Assembly: GCA_030737875.1 (NCBI GenBank)
Contig: CM060915.1
Span: 355,443,863-355,507,862, forward strand
Length of the DNA: 64,000 nt
Direction: 5' to 3'
From: Allium sativum
Taxonomy: Eukaryota > Streptophyta > Magnoliopsida > Asparagales > Amaryllidaceae
Position numbers and translations under genes: made by a program. The notes below the pieces were generated by a model that did no database searches, was not told the DNA's origin, and worked only from the letters and a program-made list of their open reading frames with translations. Positions within the stretch are counted from its first letter, which is position 1, and each line of letters begins with the position of its first letter. Shown here in pieces: positions 36,843-51,746 of this stretch.

Positions 36843-39800
36843 TGTAACGACCCAAATTTCTATCGATTTATTTCAAGTTATTTAATATGGTTTTAAATAT
36901 TGAATTTATAATATAAATGAATTTATATTTAGCTACTGATTTAAAAATCGATTTCGATTTAATATCGAATATATTAAATTATCGTAACACGAAATATATT
37001 GAAATCGGAGTCAAAACTAAATCGAAATGATTCAGATGATCAGTGTCAGTTCTGTTTGAATATAAAAGCGATAATAATTATTTATTATCAAAGAATTTGT
37101 GGTTTTTGAATTCAAATTACATTAATTTAATATGGTATATACGTTCAAATTAAATTTCAGAATATATATATATATATTGTTCAGTTCAGAATTTCGTTAT
37201 AACATTTAAACGATAGTGGTTACGTTAAAATAGTGGTTCGTGCGTGAACCCTGAGATATTTATAATGGATAAGATCGAAATCGAATCGAAAATCAAATCG
37301 ATATCTGTTTAAAAAGAATAAAAGATCTCTTTATATCGAATCAAAATCAAATCAAATTTTAGAAAATCTTTTTAAAATAAATACAAAGATTTGTTGTGTA
37401 CTTCTGGCCCCATCTCCACTTCTTTATAAATCGCGACGCTCCCTCCTGTTTATTTTCTTCAATCCTCTGAAACAAATCAAAGCCGATTTTCCTCCAATTT
37501 AAATCCTTGAAACAAAAACCGAATCCCCTTTTTTTCATTTCACTTCAGCAAATCGAAATCCAATTGAAATTGGAAATCACGAGGAGCAGCTCAACGTAGA
37601 AGCGTTCGTGTGGGGGTCGATGTTCTGTGCTTTGCAGTCACGGTTAAGGGTATTTGGTAATGGAAGGCGTCAATCATTTTTGGAAGTATGTCGCTAGTTC
37701 AATCGCAGATAACAGGGGAGTTTGGTGGTACTGCTGCGGTTGCGCTCGAGCTTGGAAGGGTGTCGATGTGAGCTGAGTTGAACAGTGAAGTCGCGATGAA
37801 GGAGAAGAATCGAACTCTGTTGATGAGGTTGCAATTTGAATTATGTGGCTATTCGAAGGTATTGGAAGCCTCGTTCGAAGCAGCAAAGGGTCAGAGTGGT
37901 GGGTCTCATTTATTATCATGACCTGGTTCGATTGTTTGCATTCTTGAGGGCCAGTTTGAGCCGTGAGTCCTTTCAGATTCCTGATCTAGAGTTGTAATTT
38001 GTGTGACGTTTTACTTTTGATATGGAGTCCATTCTACTTCTCAGTACAATGATGTTGAACTTAGAAGTTTTTAAGTGGAATGAGGATCAGCAAGAAATGG
38101 GGTTTTGGGGGTTGTTCATTCGGATTAGAAATGAGAAGGTGATGATGAAATTTGGCCGAAAGAGGATTGTTAGCAGTAATGAAAGAAGATAAAGTAATGC
38201 TGATTAAGGTAAAGATAAATTATTTATTTATTATTAATTAAGTGTTAATTTCATTTTTGTTTTCAAATAGAAAACCTCGAAATAAATTTATAAGTTAAAA
38301 GAGATGATCACACTATGAATTTATTTCAAGATGAATTATTAATTTAAGCATTTTTATTTGTGTTAAATAATTTAATGCATGGAAATTAGTGTATATAATT
38401 GATAACTTATATAATCATTCCATATAAAGGAAATTAGCTAGTAGAGAATAAATATGTAGACTTATCATTTAAGTAAAATTTAGATTTAATTTGGAATTTA
38501 GTTTACCCATGAGTAATTAATTTAATTTAAATTAGTCTAGTTCCATAACTAAAATATATTTATATTGTTTACATTGGAAACATAGGTACGAGGGAATCGT
38601 GAAATCTATACGATAAGCTTGAATGGGGTACTCGGAAAATTTAAACCACGGTGAGTAAATCTCATTCATCTTTTATTTAAAATTATTTTTATCAGTTAAA
38701 ATAATTGTTTGTTTCTTGTTTGGTTGCATTCAATATTTCTGTGCATCTTATATATATTAGTTATTTAGGCTTGGTAGTTGCTATTATATATATATATATA
38801 TTGGTGGTCGGATTCCCGCAGTATCATTAGCGGATGCCCGTGGTACCATTAGCGGATGATTACACTATACGCCCCACGCTATGATAGTGGATGACCTTCT
38901 ATACCGCGATATCCTGCCTCGAAGTAGGATGGGTATTACTATGTTGACTAACGTCTGTGGATGCAGGAAAACATGTTGGAGGAATCCGACTGGATTCCTC
39001 AAAAATATATATTATCTGTTTGTTTATTTGTTTGCATATATACTGTCGTATATGATGTGTTAGAAAATTTGAAATACATAATTGGTTGTTTGGTTTTTAA
39101 ATATCACTGGCCCTAAGTGTTAATTTATAAAAATACCCTGAAAGGGGTATTTGAGATTTAAAAGGGAAATTCTATTTTTCTAAAATAGAATTTGAATTTT
39201 TAAATAGATTTGAAATATTAACTTGTTTTAAAAGAATAAAAACAAGTAGTTCTTTTATAAACGAAGTTTATAAATGAAGTTTATAAATGAAGTGAAAAGA
39301 ATTATCATTAGATAATTCAGAAATAAAAATACAAGTGTGAAATTGAAAGGGGAAATCTATTTTCCAAAAGTTGAAATTTCGATTTCAAAAGAAATTGAAA
39401 TCGAGACTTGTTTAAGAATGAATATAAAGGGAAATTCAAATAGAAATTGAATATAGAAATTCAAATAGGAAATCAAATGGAGTTTGAATATAGAAATTCA
39501 AATGGAATTCAAATATAGAATTTGAATATAGAAATTCAAATGGTAATTTAATATAGAAAATTTAAATAGAACTTGAAATAGAATTTCAAAATATAATTCA
39601 AATAGAATTTGAAATAGACTTTGAATATAGAATTTAAAGAGTTAAAATGGAATTTGAATATAGGATTCAAATAGAATTGAAATGGGAATTTGAATATAGA
39701 ATTCAAACAGAATTGAAATAGATTTGAATATAGAAATCCAAATGAAGTTTGAAAATAGATTGAAATTCAAATGGAGTTTGAAAATGGAATTTGAATAGAG

Positions 39801-42800
39801 GAAATTCAATTTGAATTGAAATAGAATTTGAATATAGAAGATCGAAGTATAAATAAATATATTACCGAGTTAGGAAAAATCGACAATTTTGGAAAATCGA
39901 AAATACTAAGTTGAATTTGGAAAATTGGTTTATAATATATATTAAAATATATCAGGATGGATTTGAATTTATTTTAAATGAAGTTTAAAAGTTTATATAT
40001 AAAAATATAATTAAAACGAACTCGCCGCAGCGCTGCAGTTCGTAAATTGGCGTTTCGAACTTCAATTGTGTATATAGAACTCAATTGAAGTCGGAATTCT
40101 TTGAAACAAGAAACATAATGACCGATTTGATAATAGTTTTCTAATGAAGGAGAAAAATCTGGATTTCGTCGAATAGATTTTGAGTTATGCCAAAATCAAA
40201 TTTTCAGAAATACTGCGCCAGAACCATTATAAAACCATAACGGTTTATTTAAATAAATAATGATTTTTGAGCAAATAAAATCCGAATTTCATTTAGGAAA
40301 AATCCAGATTTGAGTTATAAATAATATCTGAACTCGAGCGAAGTAATGAAATGATTTTTGAAACAAAATCAAACCAGATGTTTAATTGTTGAGTGGGATT
40401 AGCTAATGTAAGGAAAAATTAGTTAATGGAATTTTAAATCGAAATTGGACTTTGAATAAAAAAGGGTTTGTAAATTCGTATTTGAAATCGAATATGAAAT
40501 TTGAATTAGAAATGGCATTCAATTGTTTTGAAAATAAATTAATTTATATTTGAACGTGATATGTTCAAATAACAAGTGAAATAGGCTAAGAAGACAATTA
40601 AAGAATAAATGTGCGAAACTGAATTCAAACGAATGGATTGAGTTGAATTGAATTGAAAACAGGTGAACATGTGTTAGACAGGTATGGGATGAAGTATATG
40701 AAGATTTTAATTCGTGTGCCCGATAAAAAGGTACACGTTTAAATTCCATATGAGGATTTATGCGCCGTATCGGCAAGCTGCTTGGCCTTTTCTTTTTCTT
40801 TTTGACTGGAGAGGCCTGTGTGGAGGTTTGGGGATTTTCTCGATGCTCCCGGTACAAAGGATATTATGGCGAAATTTTCCGGAAATTTAAGGAGTTAGAA
40901 TATTTTTAAGAAATTTTGATAACTGAAAATCAATGTATAGATATATATAGAATTCGATAAGGAAACAAACTTAAATATAGAATATTATAAACAAAAAGGG
41001 AAATCTATAATTTAATCTGATAAAATTAGAAGGAGAAATGTTACGAGTTTAAAATGAATAATTGGTTTTTATAATAATGATTCTTCGAGGTATGTGGTCT
41101 TTGTCCGTTTTGAAGTTAAGGATGTTTTCAGTCAAGGTCTGAGAGGTAATTTTACCCCAACTTGATTGATTTCATTTTTATTTGATAAATCGCAAGATCT
41201 AGTCTCGAAGAGAAGCGTTTGAATAAGAGTTAGTTGAATAAATTATTTTGGGTTGTTGTAACGATGTTTTACACAGCATTTGTTTTAACCAGGGTAGTGG
41301 AATTTTGGAAGTATAAGAGTAAATATTTCCTGAATATAATTAAAGTAGTCGGGAAAGAGATAAGTGATTGAAATTGTTTTCAATTGCAAATAGAATATAT
41401 TTTCTAAGTACAGAAAATAAAAGAAGGCGAGATATAGAAATAATTTCCAAATAGCGAAAAGGCCAAGATGATAATGGGAAATATCGTGTTAACAAATATT
41501 GATAAGGAAATGGAATAGTGGTTTAATTAATGAATATTAATTAAGGGCCCAATGATTTGCTTGATGTTATGGATGAGTGTTGTTTTTCTTCGATAGTTAA
41601 ATAACCGAGTATCAAAGTGTTTGCCAATATCGTTGTAAATATGGAAAGACCGGTTGGATTATTATCCGAGAACCACTCTGTATTGGCAGTAGCATTGCGA
41701 ATCAGATTATTTGAAGATAATCGAAGACGGAGTAAAGTGCAAGGACATTTTCTATTAATGGAAATTGTGCCTTCGGTTTCGTTCAATCCCAGAACGAACG
41801 TATATGGACGAATGTCTGACAAAGTATTTCTAATGATCGAATATGTTGGTATGTATAAATATATAAGGTGACAACAGATTTATTCCCTTAGCATAATATC
41901 CAGAATGTATTTGTGCAAATCAATTAGTGATTAACGGATCTGACAATGTGGCATTCAAAGTGATTGTGTTATTAACGAATGGCAAGTAAGCGTAGCCTCA
42001 GGCCTCAACAACCGGGAAATGACAAAAATCGGGCAGGCAGCATGGCTAAGTGGGTCTCTCCCATTAGGGTGTATTATCACCTATCTAGAAATTCATTTAA
42101 TTCCTTATTCTATTCGATGATGTCCCTTTTCGGGAAACGGTTGCTGATCCCAACCGTTGGTGATATACATTCGATGCACTCAAGCGAAATGAGGGGTCGG
42201 TCATGTGTGGGCCGGGTTGCAAGACGTTCTTGTTGAACCCCAGTGAATCGTCTCTAGAGTACACTGATCGGAAGGTGGTTCCATGACAAGTTGGAAATCC
42301 AATCTCCAATAAGCGCCCTGCGGTTTTTGATCTTATATTATATATGGAGCGTGAGATTCAACCGTTCCGCTAGATTGTTATTTATTTGATTTAGACATTA
42401 TTATAATATCACTGGATTTAATATCAAAATTATTTTGGGTTATCGTAAGGTAAAAACCATCCGTGTTTATGTGTGGATCGGTCTTACGATTATCACTTTT
42501 TTTTTGAAAGGATTTTGGAAGTTAAACAAATGGTTGGAGTTTACTCACACCAGTCCCATGATTGACCCAGAGTTTATTTTGTTTGTTTTTCCCTAAACTC
42601 TTGGGTGCCCAAATTTGTACGGGCAGTCAAGTAGTCGGGATTTTTCAGATTCACTTGGAAGAGCTGGAAGCAGGAGGCTTCGCCAGTTAGCTATAGACTA
42701 TCATATTTCCGCTGTGTACTATGTTGTATCTGGAAACAGGTGTTTGTAACTGTTCCAGGAATAGCTGTTGTGCTCTGATAAGGGTATGTGTATTCAAAAC

Positions 42801-43013
42801 ATATTTGTATTCCAAAAGTTATGTTATATAATATATTTTGTTCGTTCCGCTGTGAGATTTGTCTTCTTTGTTTTCTTCTATTCTAATATTTCTTTCTTTC
42901 TATTTCTCATCCTCTAACTTCTTTCTAATAATGATTCATATTTCTGTGCAATTTGGATTGGACGTGTGGTATTATTAGTCAACTCAGATAATACGGATTT
43001 GCGGGTCGTTACA
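36843..43013 (+). repeat. Element C LTR 2 (6171 bp, mosaic middle LTR)
   Basis: Left part (to 38589) carries LTR 3-type bases at every diagnostic site I compared; right part (from 38665) carries LTR 1-type bases. The switch therefore lies between 38590 and 38664. Private changes include a duplicated GAAGTTTATAAAT near 39265. TATA box TTTATAAAT at 37423-37431. No gene. Confidence 0.92.
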
Positions 43014-44112
43014 GTTGGTATCAGAACTTAGTTGAGCGAATACCCAGGCTTTGGTGGGGTTGTGCTCATTAGAGATAGGGTCAGTAGCACCCTAGAATGA
43101 GTTGAGTATATAATTACGAGAGTGCGTATTTGTTATTTGATATAAAAACTGTTTTATATTGTGTTGGTTAGTCTGTTGAGTGGTTTATGAATTCTGACCG
43201 AATTGTGGGATGCCACAAAGTAGATAGGAATTTCTAAACACTTGAACAGAGAAATTTGGCACAGTATTGTTTTAAAGTGGGTAAATGAAATAATTTTACG
43301 CAAAATTCTATTTTGATGTATAAAGAATAATTTTATGAAATTATTGTAATACATGGATGTGTTGGTTGTTATTATAATCTGATGGGATTATAAAAATTGA
43401 AATAGTTATATAAAACCAAATAGAATCTGTATATAAATGGAATATATACAAATGAGATGAATTAAAATTGAATTCAAACCAGAATTTGGAATTTAAATCC
43501 TAGGAAGTTTGAAAATATTTTTGAAGTATATTAAAATAATATAGCTTTGTTTTGAAAGATATTTTTGAATAAAAATCATTTTAGATGAATTCTGAAAGTG
43601 AGAAAGCACTGAACTCACTTCAATGGCTGGGAAATAATTCAGATGATGACGGTCGCATCGTCAGTGTTCATTTTCGAGTTTCTAAGTGATGAATTGCTAC
43701 CTTAGAAAAGTTTTTGATGAAAAATTGTTTGAAAGAAAACAAGTTGTTTTGGAAAGTTCATATATTTTGAATTTGAAATAATTATACAATATTTGTTTAT
43801 ATTTATGTGATTTCAAAAGGGTTTGAAATAAAAACATGGGAATGTGAATTCTGGAATAAAATTTTACTTAGATAAGTTAAATGGAACGAAGTGAATAAAT
43901 TGATCAAATTCTATTTGAATGAATTTGAATTGGATGGAAATATGTTGATTGAAAATCATTCAAATGAATGAAAAACCAAAAGTTTTGGTAGGACTTAGAA
44001 ATATATAAAGAGTTGAGTTTCAGCATAAGTATGTTTTGAAAAGTACGTAGGTTTATGGCATTTTCCTTACCTTAGCAATTTCAGGGATGAAATTATTTTA
44101 AGGAGGGAAGAA
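43014..44112 (+). other. Element C interior 2 (1099 bp, non-coding)
   Basis: Near-identical to interior 1; I noticed about seven single-base differences (for example TTTTACGC versus TTTTACCC, GGTCGCATC versus GGCCGCATC). Primer site at 43016-43027; the polypurine tract reads AAGGAGGGAAGAA. No coding homology. Confidence 0.85.
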
Positions 44113-47100
44113 TGTAACGACCCAAATTTCTATCGATTTATTTCAAGTTATTTAATATGGTTTTAAATATTGAATTTATAATATAAATGAATTTATATTT
44201 AGCTACTGATTTAAAAATCGATTTCGATTTAATATCGAATATATTAAATTATCGTAACACGAAATATATTGAAATCGGAGTCAAAACTAAATCGAAATGA
44301 TTCAGATGATCAGTGTCAGTTCTGTTTGAATATAAAAGCGATAATAATAATTTATTATCAAAGAATTTGTGGTTTTCGAATTCAAATTACATTAATTTAA
44401 TATGGTATATACGTTCAAATTAAATTTCAGAATATATATATATATTGTTCAGTTCAGAATTTCGTTATAACATTTAAACGATAGTGGTTACGTTAAAATA
44501 GTGGTTCGTGCGTGAACCCTGAGATATTTATAATGGATAAGATCGAAATCGAATCGAAAATCAAATCGATATCTGTTTAAAAAGAATAAAAGATCTCTTT
44601 ATATCGAATCAAAATCAAATCAAATTTTAGAAAATCTTTTTAAAATAAATACAAAGATTTGTTGTGTACTTCTGGCCCCATCTCCACTTCTTTATAAATC
44701 GCGACGCTCCCTCCTGTTTATTTTCTTCAATCCTCTGAAACAAATCAAAGCCGATTTTCCTCCAATTTAAATCCTTGAAACAAAAACCGAATCCCCTTTT
44801 TTTCATTTCACTTCAGCAAATCGAAATCCAATTGAAATTGGAAATCACGAGGAGCAGCTCAACGTAGAAGCGTTCGTGTGGGGGTCGATGTTATGTGCTT
44901 TGCAGTCACGGTTAAGGGTATTTGGTAATGGAAGGCGTCAATCATTTTTGGAAGTATGTCGCTAGTTCAATCGCAGATAACAGGGGAGTTTGGTGGTACT
45001 GCTGCGGTTGCGCTCGAGCTTGGAAGGGTGTCGATGTGAGCTGAGTTGAACAGTGAAGTCGCGATGAAGGAGAAGAATCGAACTCTGTTGATGAGGTTGC
45101 AATTTGAATTATGTGGCTATTCGAAGGTATTGGAAGCCTCGTTCGAAGCAGCAAAGGGTCAGAGTGGTGGGTCTCAGTTATTATCATGACCTGGTTCGAT
45201 TGTTTGCATTCTTGAGGGCCAGTTTGAGCCGTGAGTCCTTTCAGATTCCTGATCTAGAGTTGTAATTTGTGTGACGTTTTACTTTTGATATGGAGTCCAT
45301 TCTACTTCTCAGTACAATGATGTTGAACTTAGAAGTGTTTAAGTGGAATGAGGATCAGCAAGAAATGGGGTTTTGGGGGTTGTTCATTCGGATTAGAAAT
45401 GAGAAGGTGATGATGAAATTTGGCCGAAAGAGGATTGTTAGCAGTAATGAAAGAAGATAAAGTAATGCTGATTAAGGTAAAGATAAATTATTTATTTATT
45501 ACTAATTAAGTGTTAATTTCATTTTTGTTTTCAAATAGAAAACCTCGAAATAAATTTATAAGTTAAAAGAGATGATCACACTATGAATTTATTTCAAGAT
45601 GAATTATTAATTTAAGCATTTTTATTTGTGTTAAATAATTTAATGCATGGAAATTAGTGTATATAATTGATAACTTATATAATCATTCCATATAAAGGAA
45701 ATTAGCTAGTAGAGAATAAATATGTAGACTTATCATTTAAGTAAAATTTAGATTTAATTTGGAATATAGTTTACCCATGAGTAATTAATTTAATTTAAAT
45801 TAGTCTAGTTCCATAACTAAAATATATTTATATTGTTTACATTGGAAACATAGGTACGAGGGAATCGTGAAATCTATACGATAAGCTTGAATGGGGTACT
45901 CGGAAAATTTAAACCACGGTGAGTAAATCTCACTCATCTTTTATTTTAAATTATTTTTATTAGTTAAAATAATTGTTTGTTGCTTATTTGGTTGCATTCA
46001 ATATTTTTGTGCATCTTAAATATATTTTTTATTTAGGCTCGGTGGTGGCTATTATATATATATATATATATTGGTGGTTGGATTCCCGCAGTATCATTAG
46101 AGGATGCCCGCGGTACCATTAGCGGATGATTACCCTATATGCCCCACGCTATGATAGTGGATGACCTTCTATACCGCGATATCCTGCCTCGAAGCAGGAT
46201 GGGTATTACTATTTTGACTAACGTTTGTGGATGCAGGAAAACAAGTTAGAGGAATCCGACCAGATTCCTCAAAAATATATATTATCTGTATGTTTATTTG
46301 TTTGCATATATACTGTCATATATGATGTGTTAGAAAATCTGAAATAAATAATTGGTTGTTTGGTGTTTAAATATCACTGGGCCTAAGTGTTAGTTTATAA
46401 AAATACCCTGAAAGGGGTATTTGAGATGTAAAAGGGAAATTCTATTTTTCTAAAACAGAATTTGAATTTTTAAATAGATTTGAAATATTAACTTGTTTTA
46501 AAAGAATAAAAACAAGTAGTTCTTTTATAAAGGAAGTTTATAAATGAAGTGAAAATAATTATCATTAGATAATTCAGAAATAAAAATACAAGTGTGAAAT
46601 TGAAAGGGGTAATCTATTTTCCAAAAGTAGAAATATCGATTTCAAAAGAAATTGAAATCGAGACTTGTTTAAGAATGAATATAAAGGAAAATTCAAATAG
46701 AAATTGAGTATAGAAATTCAAATAGGAATTCAAATGGAGTTTGAATATAGAAATTCAAATGCAATTCAAATATAGAATTTGAATATAAAGGAAATTCAAA
46801 TATAGAATTTGAATATAGAAATTCAAATGGAAATTTAATATAGAAAATTTAAATAGAACTTGAAATAGAATTTCAAAATAGAATTCAAATAGAATTTGAA
46901 ATAGACTTTGAATATAGAATTTAAAGAGTTAAAATGGAATTTGAATATAGGATTCAAATAGAATTGAAATGGGAATTTGAATATAGAATTCAAATAGAAT
47001 TGAAATAGATTTGAATATAGAAATCTAAATGAAGTTTGAAAATAGATTGAAATTCAAATGGAGATTGAAAATGGAATTTGAATATAGGAAATTCAATTTG

Positions 47101-50100
47101 AATTGAAATAGAATTTGAATATAGAAGATCGAAGTATAAATAAATATATTACCGAGTTAGGAAAAATCGACAATTTTGGAAAATCGAAAATATTAAGTTG
47201 AATTTGGAAAATTGGTTTAAAATATATCAGGATGGAGTTGAATTTATTTTAAACGAAGTTTAAAAGTTTATATATATAAATATAATTAAAACGAACTCGC
47301 CGTAGCGCTACAGTTCGTAAATTGGTGTTTCGAACTTCAATTGAGTATACAGAACTCAATTGAAGTCGGAATTCTTTGAAATAAGAAACGTCAGGACCGA
47401 TTTGATAATAGTTTTATAATGAAGGAGAAAAATCTGGATTTCGTCGAATAGATTTTGAGTTATGCCAAAATCAAATTTTCAGAAAAACAACGACAGAACC
47501 ATTATAAAACCATAATGGTTTATTTAAATAAATAAATGATTTTTGAGCAAATAAAATCCGAATTTCATTTAGAAAAAATCCAGATTTGAGTTATAAATAA
47601 TATCTGAACTCGAGTGAAGTAATGAAATGATTTTTGAAACAAAATCAAACCAGATGTTTAATTGTTGAGTGGGATTAACTAATGTAATGAAAAATTAGTT
47701 AATGGAATTTTAAATCGAAATTGGACTTTGAATAAAAAAAAGGTTTGTAAATTCATATTCGAAATCGAATATGAAACTTGAATTAGAAATGGCATTCGAT
47801 TGTTTTGAAAATAAATTAATTTATATTTGAACGTGATATGTTCAAATAACAAGTGGAATAGGCTAAGAAGCTAATTAAAGAATAAATGAGCGAAACTGAA
47901 TTCAAACGAATGGATTGAGTTGAATTGAATTGAAAACAGGTGAACATGTGTTAGACAGGTATGGGATGAAGCATATGAAGATTTTAATTCGTGTGCCCGA
48001 CAAAAAGGTACACGTTTAAATTCCATATGAGGTTTTATGCGCCGTATCGGCAAGCCGCTTGGCTTTTCTTTTTGATTGGAGAGGCCTGTGTGGTGGTTTG
48101 GAGATTTTCCCGATGCTCCCGGTACAAAGGAGGTTATGACGAAATTTTCTGGAAATTTAAGGAGTTAGAATATTTTTAAGAAATTTTGATAACTGAAAAT
48201 CAATGTATCGATATATATATAATTCGACAAGGAAACAAACTTAAATATAGAATATAATAAACAGAAAGGGAAATCTATAATTTAATCTGATAAAATTAGA
48301 AGGAGAAACGTTACGGGTTTAAAATGAATAATTGGTTTTTATAATGATGATTCTTCGAGGTAATTGGTTTTTGTCCGTTTTGAAGTTAAGGATGTTTTCA
48401 GTCAAGGTCTGAGAGGTAATTTTACCCTAAGTTGATTGATTTCATTTTTATTTGATAAATAGCAAGATCTAGTCTCGAAGAGAAGCGTTTGAATAAGAGT
48501 TAGTTGAATAAATTATTTTGGGTTGTTGTAACGATGTTTTACACAGCATTTGTTTTAACCCAAGTGGTGGAATTTTGGAAGTATAAGAGTAAATATTTCC
48601 TGAATATAATTAAAGTAGTCGGGAAAGAGATAAGTAATTGAAATTGTTTTCAATTGCAAATAGAATATATTTTCTAAGTACAGAAAATAAAAGAAGGCGA
48701 GATATAGAAATAATTTCCAAATAGCGAAAAGGCCATGATGATAATGGGAAATATCGTGTTAACAAATATTGATAAGGAAATGGAATAGTGATTTAATTAA
48801 TGAATATTAATTAAAGGCCCAGTGATTTGCTTGATGTTATGGATGAGTGTTGTTTTTCTTCGATAGTTAAATAACCGACTATCGAAGTGTTTGCCAATAT
48901 CGTTGTAAATATGGAGAGACCGGTTGGATTATTATCCGAGAACCACTCTGTATTGGCAATAGCGTTGCGAACCAGATTATATGAAGATAATCGAAGACAG
49001 AGTAAAGTGCAAGGACTTTTTCTATTAATGGAAATTGTGCCTTCGGTTTCGTTTAATCCCAGAACGAACGTATATGGACGAATGTCTGACAAAATATTTC
49101 CAATGATCGAATATGTTGGTATGTATAAATATATATGGTGGCAACGGATTTATTCCCATGGCATAATATCCAGAATGTATTTGTGAAAATCAATTAGTGA
49201 TTAACGGATCTGACAATGTGGCATTCAAAGTGATTGTGTTATTAACGAATGGCAAGTAAGCGTAGCCTCAGGCCTCAACAACCGGGAAATGAAAAAAATC
49301 GGGCAGGCAGCATGGCTAAGTGGGTCGCTCCCATTAGAGTGTATTATCACCTATCTAGAGATTCATTTAATTCCTTATTCTATTCGATGCTGTCCTTTTT
49401 CGGGAAACGGTTGCTGATCCCAACCGTTGGTGATATACATTCAATACACTTAAGAGAAATGAGTGGTCGGTCATGTGTGGGTCAGGTTGCAAGACGTTCT
49501 TGTTGAACCCCAGTGTATCGTCTCTAGAGTACACTGATCGAAAGGTGGTTCCATGACAAGTTGGAAATCCAATCTCCAATAAGCGCTCTGCGGTTTTTGA
49601 TTTTATATTATATATGGAGCGTGAGATGCAAGCGTTCCGCTAGATTGTTATTTATTTGATTTAGGCATTATTATAATATCACTGGATTTGATATCAAAAT
49701 TATTTTGGGTTGTCGTAAGGTAAAAACCATCCGTGTTTATGTGTGGATCGGTCTTACGATTATCACTTTTTTTTCGAAAGGATTTTGAAAGTTAAACAAA
49801 TGGTTGGAGTTTACTCACACCAGTCCCATGACTGACCCAGAGTTTATTTTGTTTGTTTTTCCCTAAATTCTTGGGTGCCCAAATTTGTACGGGCAGTCAA
49901 GCAGTCGGGATTTTTCAGATTCACTTGGAAGAGCTGGAAGCAGGAGGCTTCACCAGTTAGCTATAGACTATCATATTTCCACTGTGTACTATGTTGTATC
50001 TGGAAACAAGTGTTTGTAACTGTTCCAGGAATAGCTGTTGTGCTCTGATAAGGGTATGTGTATTCAAAACATATTTGTATTCCAAAAGTTATGTTATATA

Positions 50101-50283
50101 ATATATTCTATTCGTTCCGCTGTGAGATTTGTCTTCTTTGTTTTCTTCTATTCTAATATTTCTTTCTTTCTATTTCTCATCCTCTAACTTCTTTCTAATA
50201 ATGATTTGTATTTCTGTGCAATTTGGATTGGACGTGTGGTATTATTAGTCAACTCACACAGTATGGATTTGCGAGTCGTTACA
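44113..50283 (+). repeat. Element C LTR 3 (6171 bp)
   Basis: Starts TGTAACGACCC, ends GCGAGTCGTTACA. Nearly identical to LTR 2 up to about 45857, then clearly more diverged from both LTR 1 and LTR 2 (for example CTCACTCATC, TTGCTTATTTGG, GGCTCGGTGGTGGC near 45930-46050). Keeps TATA box (44691-44699), minisatellite and hairpins. No gene. Confidence 0.92.
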
Positions 50284-50288
50284 CTCAG
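50284..50288. repeat. Target-site duplication of element C, right copy (CTCAG)
   Basis: Partner of CTAAG at 29573-29577 with one mismatch. Confidence 0.7.
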
Positions 50289-51746
50289 TTATATTATTCA
50301 TCTTCTGTGAACTCCATTTTTGCAGTTACAGGTTTACGTTAGTTTTTTTTTGGACTAGATCTCAGGTCCTTGTATTTTGTATTGTAGTATATTATTTTTT
50401 TAGACTCAAGTTCTTAGATCAGGTTTTTTTTCTGTTTCTTTGTAAAGGGTGAGTTTTGCTACCTGTTAGGCTTGTTGATAGCTCTCTTTACTAGTGTGGA
50501 ACAAAATTAAATGATTGTTCTCCTCCTTGTGAGGATCACTCATTTCTCTTAAAAGAAATTTGAACCGAAATAATTTTTCCTCCTAACCGAAAGCTACCAG
50601 TAGTGACATGGAAAACAAATTATTTGTTCTAGAAGTAAGAAAAGCACCGACAGACCCTCTTTGTTGTACACTATCCATGATGAAGCACATTGAACACTTC
50701 TATAATTTGAACCTAAAACATGGTCATGGACACTTTATTATTTGTTGTGTAACAGAATAAGGAATGAGAGATTCAACACCAGAAACAGAAAGGCTGCTAT
50801 AAAAAGAGTAAAAAATTTCATATTTCACATTGAATTTTAAATGTTTCTATGTTTACTTATTCTTTTTTATTTTCTTATCCATGCAACAAAAGATTATCAA
50901 TGAAATTAACAAGTAGCTTCAAAATCAAGAGAACGAAGAAAAGCTAAAAAGTTCAGTTGTATTTAAACTTGGAAAATGTGCCCAGCAGCATAAAGAGTGG
51001 TTGTGCCTATTTGTTTACTTCAATGCTTAATTAACCAATTGTTTTGTTTGTTACTGTCACTGATTTTACTTCCATTTCATTTTAACATTTGGTTAGTGCG
51101 AGAAATTGCATGGAATATTGACAGTACAGTGCTAGTATGTATACCCATAAACACATACTACTTGAAAATTACTTGGGTTTATGAGATAATATGCTCTGAA
51201 TTTTGTAGAACATAGGGGGTAAGAGTAATGTAGTAAAATTTACTTACATTTATATCCCAGATTTGTGAATGTAGCCCACTGCACCTTCAGGAGCCTTTGC
51301 ATATAATACCTTAGCATTAGTTAATTAAGGCTGAGTAGATGCAAAATTAAGCCAGGCTTCACAATGTCCAACACATATGTTGTAGTTTGCATATTCTTAA
51401 GTCATTGTGTTTTAATTCCATGTACCCTTGAATAACATGTTTTACCATCTATATGATGCATCTTATGCTTCATTTTGTCCTTTTTTTTCACACAAGAATA
51501 TCCTTTGCCTGTTATTGTTAATGCATTTTCATGTATATCTAGTTTAAATGTTTACTTACATATTTAAGGGCCTTTGAATTGTTTATTTATATTTCTTTCC
51601 AAATGAAAATCATATCTAACTATTAGTTATTCCATAATCCGCAACAGAAAGCTGCATAATCCGCAGCAGAAGGCAGCAGAAATCATATCTAACTATTAGT
51701 TTTTTCATATATTTGGGCCTTTGAACTGTACACAACAGAAAGCTGC
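50289..51746. other. Unassigned host sequence with a local CAACAGAAAGCTGCAT repeat
   Basis: Continuation of 29577. No gene recognised. Near 51600-51755 the words ATCATATCTAACTATTAGTT and CAACAGAAAGCTGCAT recur two or three times, the last copy running into the CNGC homology. Confidence 0.5.

Larger units (their letters stand above)
29578..50283 (+). mobile_element. Element C: three-LTR tandem array of a non-coding long-LTR retrotransposon
   Basis: Three direct LTR copies (29578-35744, 36843-43013, 44113-50283) alternate with two near-identical interiors (35745-36842 and 43014-44112). Each interior begins with an initiator-Met-type primer site and ends with a polypurine tract. The outer ends are flanked by a nearly matching 5-bp target duplication, so the whole array occupies one insertion site. 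No gag or pol is present. It is a non-autonomous derivative related to A and B by primer-site flank and LTR blocks. Confidence 0.92.

Noticed and set aside
29578..50283. Two separate, adjacent insertions of C
   Set aside because: Shared middle LTR, single target duplication at the outer ends and the mosaic pattern favour one element duplicated by unequal crossing-over.
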